From NCBI GenBank assembly GCA_046154665.1, contig JBJXFG010000060.1:1-64000 (forward strand): a stretch of 64,000 bases of DNA. The letters are read 5' to 3'. Source of the stretch: JAFLCM01 sp046154665 (GTDB taxonomy: Bacteria > Planctomycetota > Phycisphaerae > Phycisphaerales > UBA1924). The number at the start of each line of letters is the position of its first letter. The first letter of the stretch is position 1. Shown here piece by piece: positions 1-6,929 of this stretch. The notes beneath the pieces were generated by a model, which was not told the origin of the DNA, did no database searches, and saw nothing but the letters and a program-made list of their open reading frames with translations. The position numbers were made by a program, and so were the translations under genes.

Positions 1-158
1 AGCCACACAAGCGGTTCGAGCGCTTGCTTGTGTCGACCATGCGCGCACAGCGCGAGCGCGGCGAGGGCGACTCCCTCCGAACACTGGGACGTGCCGGACC
101 GATAGCCCTGATGGGCACTGTCGGCGATGTGGTCGAGAAGTCGCCCGAGTCGATCCAT
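1..158 (-). CDS. N-terminal fragment of an unidentified protein, cut by the window edge
   Basis: An open frame starts with ATG at 158 and runs off the left edge of the window without a stop, giving 52 codons. It begins MDRLGRLLDHIADSAHQG and contains an Ala/Leu-rich helix, ALAALALCAHGRHKQALEPL, that could be a TPR-like hairpin. It lies downstream of the HAD gene on the same strand. A pyrimidine-rich tandem repeat sits directly before its ATG, as it does before several certain genes in this window, and this supports the start. The function is not recognisable from so short a piece. Confidence 0.4.
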   Translation of the reverse strand, partial: MDRLGRLLDHIADSAHQGYRSGTSQCSEGVALAALALCAHGRHKQALEPLVW

Positions 159-160
159 GA

Positions 161-205
161 AGTGGGGAGTGGGGAGTGGGGAGTGGGGAGTGGGGAGTCG
201 GGGGA
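161..205. repeat. Tandem GGGAGTG/GGGAGTC tract
   Basis: About five head-to-tail copies of a 7-bp word, GGGAGTG or GGGAGTC. On the minus strand, the coding strand of the partial gene at 1-158, the tract is pyrimidine-rich and ends just before that gene's ATG. The same words recur at 1871, 18630, 19658, 24598 and 39876. Confidence 0.8.
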
Positions 206-279
206 ATCGCGGGGAAAGAGCGATCTTGGGACGGTGACGCTCTCGTCGGCTTGGCGCGGCGGCTGTTCTGCTTGACAGA

Positions 280-987
280 TTATTGCAGCAGCCAACTGGC
301 GACTTCGTCGGTGTTGGAGAGATCGTCGAGCGCGAGGTCCGCACCCGCGTCGCGGAGCGCGCCGGTTGCGAACATGCCGGTGGCGACGCCCAGCGATCGG
401 CAGCCGTGGGCTCTGGCGCAGCCGATGTCGTGTGGGGTGTCGCCGATGATGGTGACGGTGCGCGGGTCGATATCGCGCCCGGTGTGGCGTGCGTGCCGGG
501 CGATGGCGACGGGGGGCAGGTGATCGCGCGCGGGAGTGGGGTGGGGCGATTCATCGCCCCAGGCGCAGACTTTGAACTGGTCCGGGTCGATGCCGCAGGC
601 GTGGAGCTTGACGCGTCCGGTTTCGGGGAAGTTTCCGGTGAGCAGGCCGATGGTAGTACGGCCTTCGGATGCCGCGGTCGCGAGTCGTTGCAGCAGAGCG
701 GGAACGCCGGGGCACGCCTTGCCGGTGCCGGGTTCGCTGAGGAGGTGTTCGAGGTGTCGGCGGTAGCCGGCGCGGAAGCGTGTGACGTTGGTGCCGATGT
801 CGGGGATGTCGTGGTGGCGCAGCAGGTCGGCGATGATGAGCGGATCAAGCCGCCCGGCGTACTCGACAGTGCGCTCGTTGAACGACTCGCCGAAGAGCTC
901 GCGGCCCGCCATGCCCATGGCCTTGATCCCCAGGCCGGAGGTTTTGATGAGGGTGGCGTCGATGTCGAACAGGATCAGCATTGGCAT
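280..987 (-). CDS. HAD-superfamily hydrolase (phosphatase-like)
   Basis: Predicted soluble phosphohydrolase of the haloacid dehalogenase superfamily. Motif I is near the N-terminus (LILFDIDATL, the DxDxT form). Motif II is LLTGN in the middle, and the acidic motif IV is IGDTPHDIGCA. The length, about 235 residues, with a helical cap between motifs I and II, fits the phosphoglycolate phosphatase/beta-phosphoglucomutase-like subfamily, but the substrate cannot be read from the sequence. ATG at 987 (MPM) or 981 (MLILFDID) are the sensible starts; an upstream TTG at 1002 is less likely. It is transcribed away from the CPBP gene's end and toward the partial gene at the left edge. Confidence 0.8.
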   Translation of the reverse strand: MPMLILFDIDATLIKTSGLGIKAMGMAGRELFGESFNERTVEYAGRLDPLIIADLLRHHDIPDIGTNVTRFRAGYRRHLEHLLSEPGTGKACPGVPALLQRLATAASEGRTTIGLLTGNFPETGRVKLHACGIDPDQFKVCAWGDESPHPTPARDHLPPVAIARHARHTGRDIDPRTVTIIGDTPHDIGCARAHGCRSLGVATGMFATGALRDAGADLALDDLSNTDEVASWLLQ

Positions 988-1075
988 CAAGCGTAGGCCC
1001 AAGAAAGAGGCGTTTCACCGCGGAGAACACGGAGAATGGCACTTCACCGCGCCCTCCGCTGGAAAGGGCTTCGCA

Positions 1076-1810
1076 TCACCGCCCCACCGCCCCGGCGTAA
1101 AAATACGTGCCCATGCCCAGCGTGAACACCGCGCAGCCGTAGAGCGCGTGCTCGAACCATGCCCCCGCCAGCGAGCGTGTCCGCGCGTAGGTCTGCGCGA
1201 AGAGCCAGCCGCCGATGGTGCACAGCGCCACCGCCAGCCAGTTGTGCAGGATGACGTGGGCCCACGCGAACGCGAGCGCGCTGGCCCACACCATTGAGCG
1301 TTCTGAAACAAACAGGGCGCGGTAGCGGTGGAAGATGAACGTGCGATAGACGAGTTCCTGCGGGTACACGCTCCAGAGCGGGTAGAAGACCATGATCATC
1401 GCCCACAGCGCCGGGCGCTCACGCACCAACTCGAAGAGCTTGTCGGGCTCGGCGAGCGCGAACAGCAGACCCAGCGCGCCCATGAGCACGATGAAGCGCG
1501 CGAAGATCGTTCGCCGATGGACCCGCCACCCCGCCCAGTTCCACAGTTCGCGCCGGTTGAAGGATCGATCGACGAGCAGCAGTGCCAGGCTGAGCGCGAC
1601 GGCACTGAGCAGGCTGATGAACACGACGCCGGCGGGGCGCCGGCCCGAGGCGACGATGGCGTCGATCCACAGATAGACCGCCACCGGCGCGCCGGCGAAA
1701 AGAAAGACGAACTCGAAGGCAAGGCGGGCGCGCAGGCCGCGGGCCAGGAGGCCGGTCGGGATCATGGGGGTGAAGCGTTTCACCGGGGAAAGTTGGTCGG
1801 AGTCGGGCAT
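1076..1810 (-). CDS. CPBP/CAAX-type intramembrane protease-like protein
   Basis: Integral membrane protein of 244 residues with several hydrophobic segments (about residues 25-55, 60-80, 95-115 and 130-145, plus a C-terminal group). It resembles the CPBP (Abi) intramembrane protease family. The second motif, FxxxH, is present as FAWAH. The first motif, normally EExxxR, reads QELVYR, so the first glutamate is a glutamine. The family acts inside the membrane on prenylated or signal-type substrates, but many bacterial members have no known substrate. The missing glutamate leaves activity uncertain. It is divergent from the thiolase gene. Confidence 0.65.
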   Translation of the reverse strand: MPDSDQLSPVKRFTPMIPTGLLARGLRARLAFEFVFLFAGAPVAVYLWIDAIVASGRRPAGVVFISLLSAVALSLALLLVDRSFNRRELWNWAGWRVHRRTIFARFIVLMGALGLLFALAEPDKLFELVRERPALWAMIMVFYPLWSVYPQELVYRTFIFHRYRALFVSERSMVWASALAFAWAHVILHNWLAVALCTIGGWLFAQTYARTRSLAGAWFEHALYGCAVFTLGMGTYFYAGAVGR

Positions 1811-1842
1811 CGCGGGGGCTTACACTATGACGCTGTGCCACG

Positions 1843-1862
1843 GAAGTCCGTCCTCGGACTTC
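1843..1862. repeat. Small hairpin GAAGTCCG-tcct-CGGACTTC
   Basis: A perfect 8-bp stem with a 4-base loop, preceded by GTGCCAC. It lies in the divergent region between the CPBP gene and the thiolase gene. It belongs to the set of GTGCCAC-flanked hairpins seen at many gene boundaries in this window. Confidence 0.55.
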
Positions 1863-1870
1863 AGTGCTCT

Positions 1871-1920
1871 TCCCCACTCTCGACCCCCGACTCCCCACTC
1901 CCGCCCCCCCCCACTCCCGA
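1871..1920. repeat. Pyrimidine-rich tandem tract before the thiolase start
   Basis: Degenerate repeats of CCCCACTC and CCCCGACTC on the coding strand, ending 9 bp before the thiolase ATG. They share their words with the tract at 161-205. There is no clear Shine-Dalgarno sequence between the tract and the start codon. Confidence 0.7.
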
Positions 1921-1929
1921 GCAAAGCCC

Positions 1930-3108
1930 ATGTGCCAGAACCCCGTCATCCTCGCCGCCAAACGCACGCCCATCGGCAAGTTCTTCGGCGGCCTCTCGAA
2001 GGTCCCCGCGCCCGTGCTCGGCTCGTACGCCATTGGCGCATTGCTCGCCGATGTGCCCGCGCTGAAGGGTGCCGTGGATGAAGTCATCATGGGCAACGTG
2101 CTGCAGGCTGGGCTGGGTCAGAACCCGGCTCGGCAGGCGGCGCTCAAGGCCGGGCTGCCCGACACGATGTCGTGCAGCACCATCAACAAGGTTTGCGGCA
2201 GCGGGCTGCAGGCCGTCATGCTCGCGGCGCAATCGATCCGCGCGAATGACAACGGACTGGTGATTGCGGGCGGGTTTGAGAACATGACCGGTGCCCCGCA
2301 CTTCGCCCGCGTCCGCGAAGGCGTGAAGTATGGCCCGGCCCAGATGGAAGATCACATGGCCTATGACGGCCTGCGCTGCGCCTTCGAGGGGTGGGCGATG
2401 ACGAGCGCCGCCGACCACATCGCCAAGAAGTACGAGATTTCGCGGGCCGAGCAGGACCGCTTCAGTGCGCAATCGCACCAGCGCGCGGCGGCCGCCACCA
2501 AGGACGGATGGTTCAAGAACGAGATCGTGGGGTTGACGGGCGAGCAGTGCCTGGACAAGAAGTCGCCGGGCGTGACGGCCGACGAAGGCATCCGCGCCGA
2601 ATCCACCGCCGACGGCCTCTCCAAACTCCGCGCCCTCCCCGGCCACGAGACCATCACGGCGGCCAACGCCTCCCAGATCTCCGACGGCGCCGCCGCCATC
2701 GCCGTCAGTTGCATGAAGACCGCCGAGAAACTGGGCCTGAAGCCCATTGCGAAGATCCTCAGTTACCACACCAGCGGCGTGGCCCCCAAGGACATCTTCG
2801 CCGCCCCGATCGAGGGCATCAAGGGGGCGCTGGAGAAGGCGAAGTTGACGGTCAACGACATTGACCTGTTCGAGATCAACGAGGCCTTCGCCGCGCAGGT
2901 GCTGTGCAACATCAAGGTGCTGGGGATCCCGGAATCCAAGTTGAACGTGTGTGGCGGCGGGATCGCTCTGGGCCACCCCATCGGGGCGTCGGGGGCTCGG
3001 GTGCTGGTGACTTTGCTGCACCAGTTGATCCGGACTGGGGGGAAGCGCGGGGTTGCGGCGCTTTGTTTGGGCGGGGGGAACTCGGTGGCGGTGGTGGTGG
3101 AGAGGTAG
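1930..3108 (+). CDS. Acetyl-CoA C-acetyltransferase (thiolase)
   Basis: Thiolase of 392 residues that condenses or cleaves acyl-CoA and acetyl-CoA, acting in beta-oxidation or acetoacetyl-CoA formation. The nucleophile is Cys89 in NKVCGSG, the position usual for biosynthetic thiolases. The other active-site blocks are NEAFAAQ, GHPIGASG and, near the end, CLGGGNS. The length is typical for the family. ATG at 1930 gives the canonical N-terminus (VILAAKRTPIGKF); earlier in-frame codons lie in the repeat tract. It is monocistronic as far as can be seen, with two palindromes directly after the stop. A degradative or a PHB-type role cannot be told apart. Confidence 0.95.
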   Translation: MCQNPVILAAKRTPIGKFFGGLSKVPAPVLGSYAIGALLADVPALKGAVDEVIMGNVLQAGLGQNPARQAALKAGLPDTMSCSTINKVCGSGLQAVMLAAQSIRANDNGLVIAGGFENMTGAPHFARVREGVKYGPAQMEDHMAYDGLRCAFEGWAMTSAADHIAKKYEISRAEQDRFSAQSHQRAAAATKDGWFKNEIVGLTGEQCLDKKSPGVTADEGIRAESTADGLSKLRALPGHETITAANASQISDGAAAIAVSCMKTAEKLGLKPIAKILSYHTSGVAPKDIFAAPIEGIKGALEKAKLTVNDIDLFEINEAFAAQVLCNIKVLGIPESKLNVCGGGIALGHPIGASGARVLVTLLHQLIRTGGKRGVAALCLGGGNSVAVVVER

Positions 3109-3113
3109 CGTGC

Positions 3114-3142
3114 CACGACTTTGCTGCTTCAGCAAAGTCGTG
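3114..3142. repeat. Perfect hairpin, CACGACTTTGCTG arms
   Basis: A 13-bp perfect inverted repeat with a 3-base loop, six bases after the thiolase stop and preceded by GTGC. It has no T-run, so it is not a standard terminator. It is paired with the similar hairpin at 3170-3201. Confidence 0.75.
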
Positions 3143-3169
3143 CTCTTGGAACAACGTCGTTCGCGGAAG

Positions 3170-3201
3170 CACGACTTTCCGTCAAAGCCCGGAAAGTCGT
3201 G
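3170..3201. repeat. Perfect hairpin, CACGACTTTCCG arms
   Basis: A 12-bp perfect inverted repeat with an 8-base loop, ending GTGGCAC. Its outer bases (CACGACTTT) equal those of the hairpin at 3114-3142, while the inner bases differ. Both lie between the thiolase and the FRG-domain gene. Confidence 0.75.
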
Positions 3202-3242
3202 GCACGGGTTTGGGTCACTCGTCGGTGGCGGTGGAGAGGTCG

Positions 3243-4103
3243 ATGGCGCCCGCACCTGAGACTAACGATGCTGGATGGCGCACCTTTCGACCCGAGAGCG
3301 TTCCGGAGCTACTTTCTACACTGACGCAATTGAGTACGGCAGATACGGCTGTGTATCGAGGCTCTCCCAGGCAGTATCGCCCAGTCACGGCTGCGCTCGA
3401 CCGCACTTTTGACTGGGCCAACTACAAGACAACCGATGGCGAGCCAATCGCGCCGGAAGTGCTGGAAGCCGCTCTCTTAAGGCGATTCCAGCAGATCTAC
3501 GAACCCACGGCGCTGCCACACGAGTTGCCCAAGCTGCACACAGCGCTGGGCATCATGTCAATCATGCAGCATTATGGCGCTCCGACTAGATTCCTAGACT
3601 GGACGGAGTCAATTTGGATCGCGTCCTACTTCGCCTGTCGAGAAGAGCCTTCACTCGCAGGAGAGGTTTTTGCGGTGAGCCGAGCTGCCACCGAAAAAGC
3701 GATGCCCAAGCTTGCGGACATTTGCAGAAAAAAATGTAGAGATGTGACGATTGTGGACTGGGGCCGCCATTTGCAGGATTATTCGTTAAGCAGCAGTCCA
3801 GCTGTGTTCTTTGTTGAACCACTATTGCATTTTGACCGAACACTTGCCCAACTCGGTGTGTTTAGTATGGCAACATTGATTGGTGCGGATCACATGCAGC
3901 TACTTGGACAAATTTTATCGAAAGATCAGAAGTCGTTTGCCAAGATCGAGATCCTGCCGAATCTCAAACGAGAGTTATTGACATATCTCTACGCAATGAA
4001 TGTGCGTGCCAGTCGACTGTTCCCGGGGCGAGAGGGTCTGGGCCGAGAACAGGCCGAAGTCGTGAAGCATCGGTTGGGTTCACTTGCGTGGAATGAAGAC
4101 TAA
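3243..4103 (+). CDS. FRG-domain protein
   Basis: A 286-residue protein matching the FRG domain family. The signature YRG is at residues 38-40, and the block QHYGAPTRFLDWT is at about 109-121, followed by a hydrophobic stretch (IASYFAC). The family is widespread and often stands alone in accessory DNA; its biochemical activity is not established. ATG at 3243 is chosen because upstream codons run through hairpins and thiolase DNA. Base composition is visibly lower in GC than the neighbours, especially about 3,660-4,000, and it is bordered by palindromes on both sides. Both suggest horizontal acquisition. There is no signal peptide and no neighbour that looks like a toxin or antitoxin. Confidence 0.8.
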   Translation: MAPAPETNDAGWRTFRPESVPELLSTLTQLSTADTAVYRGSPRQYRPVTAALDRTFDWANYKTTDGEPIAPEVLEAALLRRFQQIYEPTALPHELPKLHTALGIMSIMQHYGAPTRFLDWTESIWIASYFACREEPSLAGEVFAVSRAATEKAMPKLADICRKKCRDVTIVDWGRHLQDYSLSSSPAVFFVEPLLHFDRTLAQLGVFSMATLIGADHMQLLGQILSKDQKSFAKIEILPNLKRELLTYLYAMNVRASRLFPGREGLGREQAEVVKHRLGSLAWNED

Positions 4104-4104
4104 G

Positions 4105-4222
4105 GCGGCGGGTGGCCTTGCCAAAGGTGGACTTTGATGGGTGGCATGGTCAAGTCCTCTTGGCCATGCTCCGGTCACCCTGACTCTCCGAGCATGGCCA
4201 AACAAGTTTGACCATGCCACCC
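4105..4222. repeat. MITE-like palindromic element, copy A
   Basis: An element of about 118 bp starting one base after the FRG stop. It begins GCGGCGGGTGGCC and contains a long inverted repeat: GGTGGCATGGTCAA and TTGGCCATGCTCCG on the left, and the complementary CGGAGCATGGCCAA and TTTGACCATGCCACC on the right. It is repeated with only a few differences at 4389-4508. It codes for nothing evident. It could be a non-autonomous mobile element or an overgrown REP sequence. Confidence 0.75.
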
Positions 4223-4324
4223 GTCGCTCTGGGCAAGTCGGTGTTTCCTGTCTCATCCTGACTCGCCGAGAGAAGCGCCGATTCCTGCCAGAAGGAAGTC
4301 GGCGGCACACAAACGCAAGCCGGT

Positions 4325-4396
4325 CTACTCGCGCCCCCGCCGCAGCAACTCCGCGATCTCATCCAACTGCGAAGAAATCCGCGTGAGCAGCGGCGG
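4325..4396 (-). pseudogene. Remnant of the 3' end of a PH-domain gene
   Basis: In frame before a TAG at 4325-4327 the minus strand reads LLTRISSQLDEIAELLRRGR. This nearly repeats the C-terminal helix of the intact PH-domain protein at 5934-6527 (LLTRIAAQLDEITELLRR). Only this tail remains; directly upstream on the minus strand comes the palindromic element copy B. The DNA is about 80% alike by eye, so the copy is old. It may be the stump of a duplicated gene truncated by the element. Confidence 0.6.
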
Positions 4397-4508
4397 GTGG
4401 CCTTGCCAAAGGTGGACTTCGATGGGTGGCATGGTCAAGTCCTCTTGGCCATGCTCCGACCACCCTGCCCCCCGGAGCATGGCCAAACAAGTTTGACCAT
4501 GCCACTCG
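4389..4508. repeat. MITE-like palindromic element, copy B
   Basis: Second copy of the element at 4105-4222, in the same orientation, offset by 284-285 bp and with a handful of substitutions. It joins directly onto the remnant of the PH-domain tail. Together the two copies bracket a 166-bp block. No further gene-like frame was found in 4104-4538 apart from the remnant. Confidence 0.75.
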
Positions 4509-4538
4509 TTGTAGCCTTGTGGCACGACCCTCTCCCCC

Positions 4539-4931
4539 TCACCCACAATGCGAAATCGACCGGATGATCTTTCCCCCAGAGTCAAGCTGGAAGAGCTCCG
4601 CCGCGAGGTCGCCGGACATTCTTTGGTAGACGAGGATCACGCTTTTCAGCCCGACGGCGACATGCCGGGGCTCGAAGTGCCGCGTCGGTTTTCGTGCCAA
4701 GGCGTGGGCGAAGTCGTCGCGTACGGCGTCGAGGCTTTTCAGTGAGAGGTCGTTGGTAGCGTTGTAGCGTTTGATGAAAGGGGAGGAGTGCTCGATGGCG
4801 GGGTGATCGCAGGCCATGATGGCGTCGATGTCGCGAGCGTTTCAGGCGGCGTACCAGCGCTGGGCGAATGCCGCGGCGGATTCGGGGGTCGGGGTGAGGT
4901 CGGGGGTCGGCGGATGTTGGTGGCTGGGCAT
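4539..4931 (-). pseudogene. NTF2-like (SnoaL-type) protein interrupted by one TGA
   Basis: From ATG at 4931 to the stop at 4539-4541 the frame holds 130 codons with a single internal stop at codon 30. It reads QRWYAA-stop-NARDIDAIMACDHPAIEH, continues with HSSPFIKRYNA, and ends GKIIRSISHCG. This is the pattern of small NTF2-like fold proteins of unknown function, where the interrupted position is normally tryptophan (AAWNARD). A TGG to TGA change explains it exactly, and there is no frameshift. TGA is the normal stop for many genes here, so readthrough is unlikely. It is probably a young pseudogene, or a sequencing error. Confidence 0.7.
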
Positions 4932-4965
4932 CGCGATGAGGATATCTGGGTCTCCTGCGGTCTGG

Positions 4966-4999
4966 CACTGACGTCGTCCTTGGAAGCCCGACGTCAGTG
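4966..4999. repeat. Hairpin CACTGACGTCG / CGACGTCAGTG
   Basis: An 11-bp perfect stem with a 12-base loop, followed by GTGGCAC, between the start of the NTF2-like pseudogene and the end of the Tat-exported gene. It shares its CACTGA outer stem with hairpins at 44441 and 53552. Confidence 0.65.
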
Positions 5000-5035
5000 G
5001 CACGGGATGTCGCACCCGGTCCCGATGCTGCCGCT

Positions 5036-5689
5036 TCACACCTTTGTCCACTCCATCACCCAGTTTTTTTCCCAGGTGGCGCCGCCGTCCCATGAGGCGG
5101 CCTGCCACCAGCGGCACGACTTCCCGGTGATGTTGTCCCACACGCCCTTCACCTTGATGGGTTTGCCTTCGTTGTCGGTGTCGTCGGCGGTGAAGGTGCC
5201 GACGCCGTCAGAGAAGTGGCCGGTTTGGCCCGGGGTGGTGAGGACGCCGGACTTGGCGTTGACCCAGAAGTCGGACCAGAGTTGTTTTTGGACGTCGAGG
5301 AGGCGGAGGCCCATGCCCGCGAAGTTGCGTGCGGGGATGCGGAGTTCTTCGACGCTGCCGACGCCGCCGAGGATGTTCCAGCAGGTGGCTTCGCCTTCAA
5401 AGTCCTCCCAGTCGTTGCCTCGCGGTGTCTTGAGTCGGCGGTGTTTGATTCTCCATTCGCCGGCGAGGAAGTCGAAATCGCCGGGTTTGCCGGGGGGCGG
5501 GGGGGCCGGGGGGGTGTCGGTGGGCATGGGGGCTTTGGGGTTGGGTGACTCGGTGTTGGCGGGGGCGGCTTGTGTTGGGGCGGACTGAGCGCTGGCCAGC
5601 CGCGCGGCGAGAACACCGGCGATAAGGCCCGCACCGGCCTTCAGTGCGGTTCGGCGTCCGGGCTCGGAAGTTTGCTGGCTTGTGTCCAT
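5036..5689 (-). CDS. Tat-exported DUF1579-like protein of unknown function
   Basis: A 217-residue protein. The N-terminus carries a twin-arginine signal, PGRRTALKAGAGLIAGVLAA, ending near ASAQS, so export of a folded protein is predicted. A proline-rich linker (about residues 35-70) follows. The domain after it opens DFDFLAGEWRIKHRR and is rich in tryptophan (WSDFWV, WWQAASWDGG, WEKNWVMEW). The opening phrase and the beta-rich look recall DUF1579-type proteins, which have no agreed activity. ATG at 5689 gives the Tat signal directly; the longer frame upstream is rejected because it has no such signal. Confidence 0.7.
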   Translation of the reverse strand: MDTSQQTSEPGRRTALKAGAGLIAGVLAARLASAQSAPTQAAPANTESPNPKAPMPTDTPPAPPPPGKPGDFDFLAGEWRIKHRRLKTPRGNDWEDFEGEATCWNILGGVGSVEELRIPARNFAGMGLRLLDVQKQLWSDFWVNAKSGVLTTPGQTGHFSDGVGTFTADDTDNEGKPIKVKGVWDNITGKSCRWWQAASWDGGATWEKNWVMEWTKV

Positions 5690-5801
5690 GCTGGTGTCCT
5701 CTTGCGGCTGGCGCTGGGGCGGTGCTGAGCCACTTGGTCGCGCTGCGGGGCGTGCGGTTCCACGAATGAGGTGATTCGGAAGTCCCCGCACGTTCAACCC
5801 T

Positions 5802-5829
5802 GAGCATCGATGCAAAGCCATCGATGCTC
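5802..5829. repeat. Hairpin GAGCATCGATG / CATCGATGCTC
   Basis: An 11-bp perfect stem with a 6-base loop in the 244-bp gap between the PH-domain gene and the Tat-exported gene (both minus strand). A second small stem, CTTCCG-aaaa-CGGAAG, lies close by near 5,897-5,912. No promoter could be assigned in this gap. Confidence 0.6.
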
Positions 5830-5933
5830 CGGCGTCCTCAAGGCAGCGGGTCGCACCGGGTGGGGCTGATGGATCTTCCGACACCGGAGCACCGACTTCC
5901 GAAAACGGAAGTGGGTGGCACAGGCGCGACGGG

Positions 5934-6527
5934 TCATGGGCGTTCGCGGCGCAGCAGCTCGGTGATTTCATCCAACTGAGCCGCGATGCGCGTCAGCAGC
6001 GGCGTCAGCGTGTCGGCACGCCCCGGCTGCGATGCGCCTTCTGCCGCGCCGGGCAACGGTGCGGAGGGTGCGTTGCGGGAGCGATCGCGGAGGGCTTCGC
6101 GGGCCTCGATGATCTGGTTGCGGAACTCGTGGGCGTCGATGATCCCCGTCAGGTGCATGTCGTGGGCTTGCCCGGCGCTGTGGCCGGCGGTCTCGAACTT
6201 GAGGGTCGCGAGGTTGAACCGCTTGAGGATCGGTCCCTCGATGAAGGTCACGTCCTGGATGTTTTCCAGCGGGATGGTCTTTTCGACCTGGAAGAGGATG
6301 CCCTTGCGGAAGCGCAGGTTGGTGCGGCTGAGCGTGCACGAGAGCTTATGGAAGTAGTGCCCTGCCCACCAGTGGCCGACGCCGAGGAACCAGATGAGGG
6401 CCAGCGGGATTCCGATGATCGTGACCACCATCGTGAGCCCGATGGTGACGACGAGGTAGTGCCTGTAGAGCGGGTTGAAGGCGGCGACACGGAGCACCGG
6501 GTCTTTGGTCGCGGCGGGGGGTTCCAT
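5934..6527 (-). CDS. PH-domain (YdbS/bPH_2-like) membrane protein
   Basis: A 197-residue protein. Two adjacent hydrophobic segments at about residues 25-65 (LVVTIGLTMVVTIIGIPLAL and a following tryptophan-rich loop) anchor it in the membrane. The bacterial PH-like domain then begins (LSRTNLRFRKGILFQVEKTI, then PLENIQDVTFIEG). This is the usual layout of YdbS/YdbT-type proteins, whose function is poorly known. After a Pro/Ala linker, a C-terminal helix of about 22 residues (LLTRIAAQLDEITELLRR) looks like a short coiled coil; its copy survives at 4325-4396. ATG at 6527 is the only good start. Confidence 0.8.
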   Translation of the reverse strand: MEPPAATKDPVLRVAAFNPLYRHYLVVTIGLTMVVTIIGIPLALIWFLGVGHWWAGHYFHKLSCTLSRTNLRFRKGILFQVEKTIPLENIQDVTFIEGPILKRFNLATLKFETAGHSAGQAHDMHLTGIIDAHEFRNQIIEAREALRDRSRNAPSAPLPGAAEGASQPGRADTLTPLLTRIAAQLDEITELLRRERP

Positions 6528-6569
6528 GTGTCGGAGCGTACCCGAGGGTGTTTGCAGGGTGGAGGAACG

Positions 6570-6609
6570 CGGCGGGTGGCCGCGCCACGTTCATGCCTCC
6601 CGTCGCTGC
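6570..6609. repeat. Possible deletion derivative of the palindromic element
   Basis: Upstream of the PH-domain gene, the sequence starts GCGGCGGGTGGCC and soon ends ATGCCTCCCGTCGCT. These match the two outer ends of the element at 4105-4222 with the central hairpin missing. The match is short, so it is offered only as a likely internal deletion. Confidence 0.35.
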
Positions 6610-6629
6610 TTGCCCGGCGGCGCGGAAAG

Positions 6630-6703
6630 CGTCCGCGGAAGGAGTCGAACCTTCAACCTTCGGCTTCGGAGGCCGACGCTCTATCCAGTTGAGCTACGCG
6701 GAC
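6630..6703 (-). tRNA. tRNA-Arg, anticodon CCG
   Basis: The minus strand folds as a complete cloverleaf. The acceptor stem is GTCCGCG/CGCGGAC (7 bp). The D arm is GCTC-loop-GAGC. The anticodon stem is TCGGC/GCCGA with loop CTCCGAA, so the anticodon is CCG and it reads CGG. The variable loop has 5 bases. The T arm is GAAGG-TTCGACT-CCTTC. No CCA is encoded. CGG is a common arginine codon in this high-GC DNA. Confidence 0.95.
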
Positions 6704-6849
6704 ACGGGTGGGGCCCGCATGTGGGGCCGGTTTGCCGCATCGGGACGGACGCGAGGGCGTTTCGTCCGGTGAGCGGATGGTACGATGCCCGCCCCCGCAG
6801 TTCAACGCGATGCTTCCGGGCGTCTCCCGGCGAGTTGAGTCTTTGAACG

Positions 6850-6908
6850 GTGGGGCAGGCTTCCAGCCTGCCGTGTACTGATGCAGGCGGGCTGGAAGCC
6901 TGTCCCAC
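6850..6908. repeat. Long inverted repeat before the MFS gene
   Basis: Left arm GTGGGGCAGGCTTCCAGCC and right arm GGCTGGAAGCCTGTCCCAC pair over about 19-22 bp around a 14-16 base centre. The left arm is itself partly palindromic (GGCaggcttccagCCTGCC). It sits 22 bp before the MFS start codon and would form a strong structure in the leader. It could be a REP-type element or a regulatory hairpin. Confidence 0.7.
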
Positions 6909-6929
6909 TGTGTTTGAGTCAAAGCCCGC

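Noticed and set aside
4539..4931. TGA read as an amino acid (altered genetic code)
   Set aside because: TGA clearly ends many intact genes here, for example flgD, fliH and fliJ in their ATGA overlaps, so recoding is not general.
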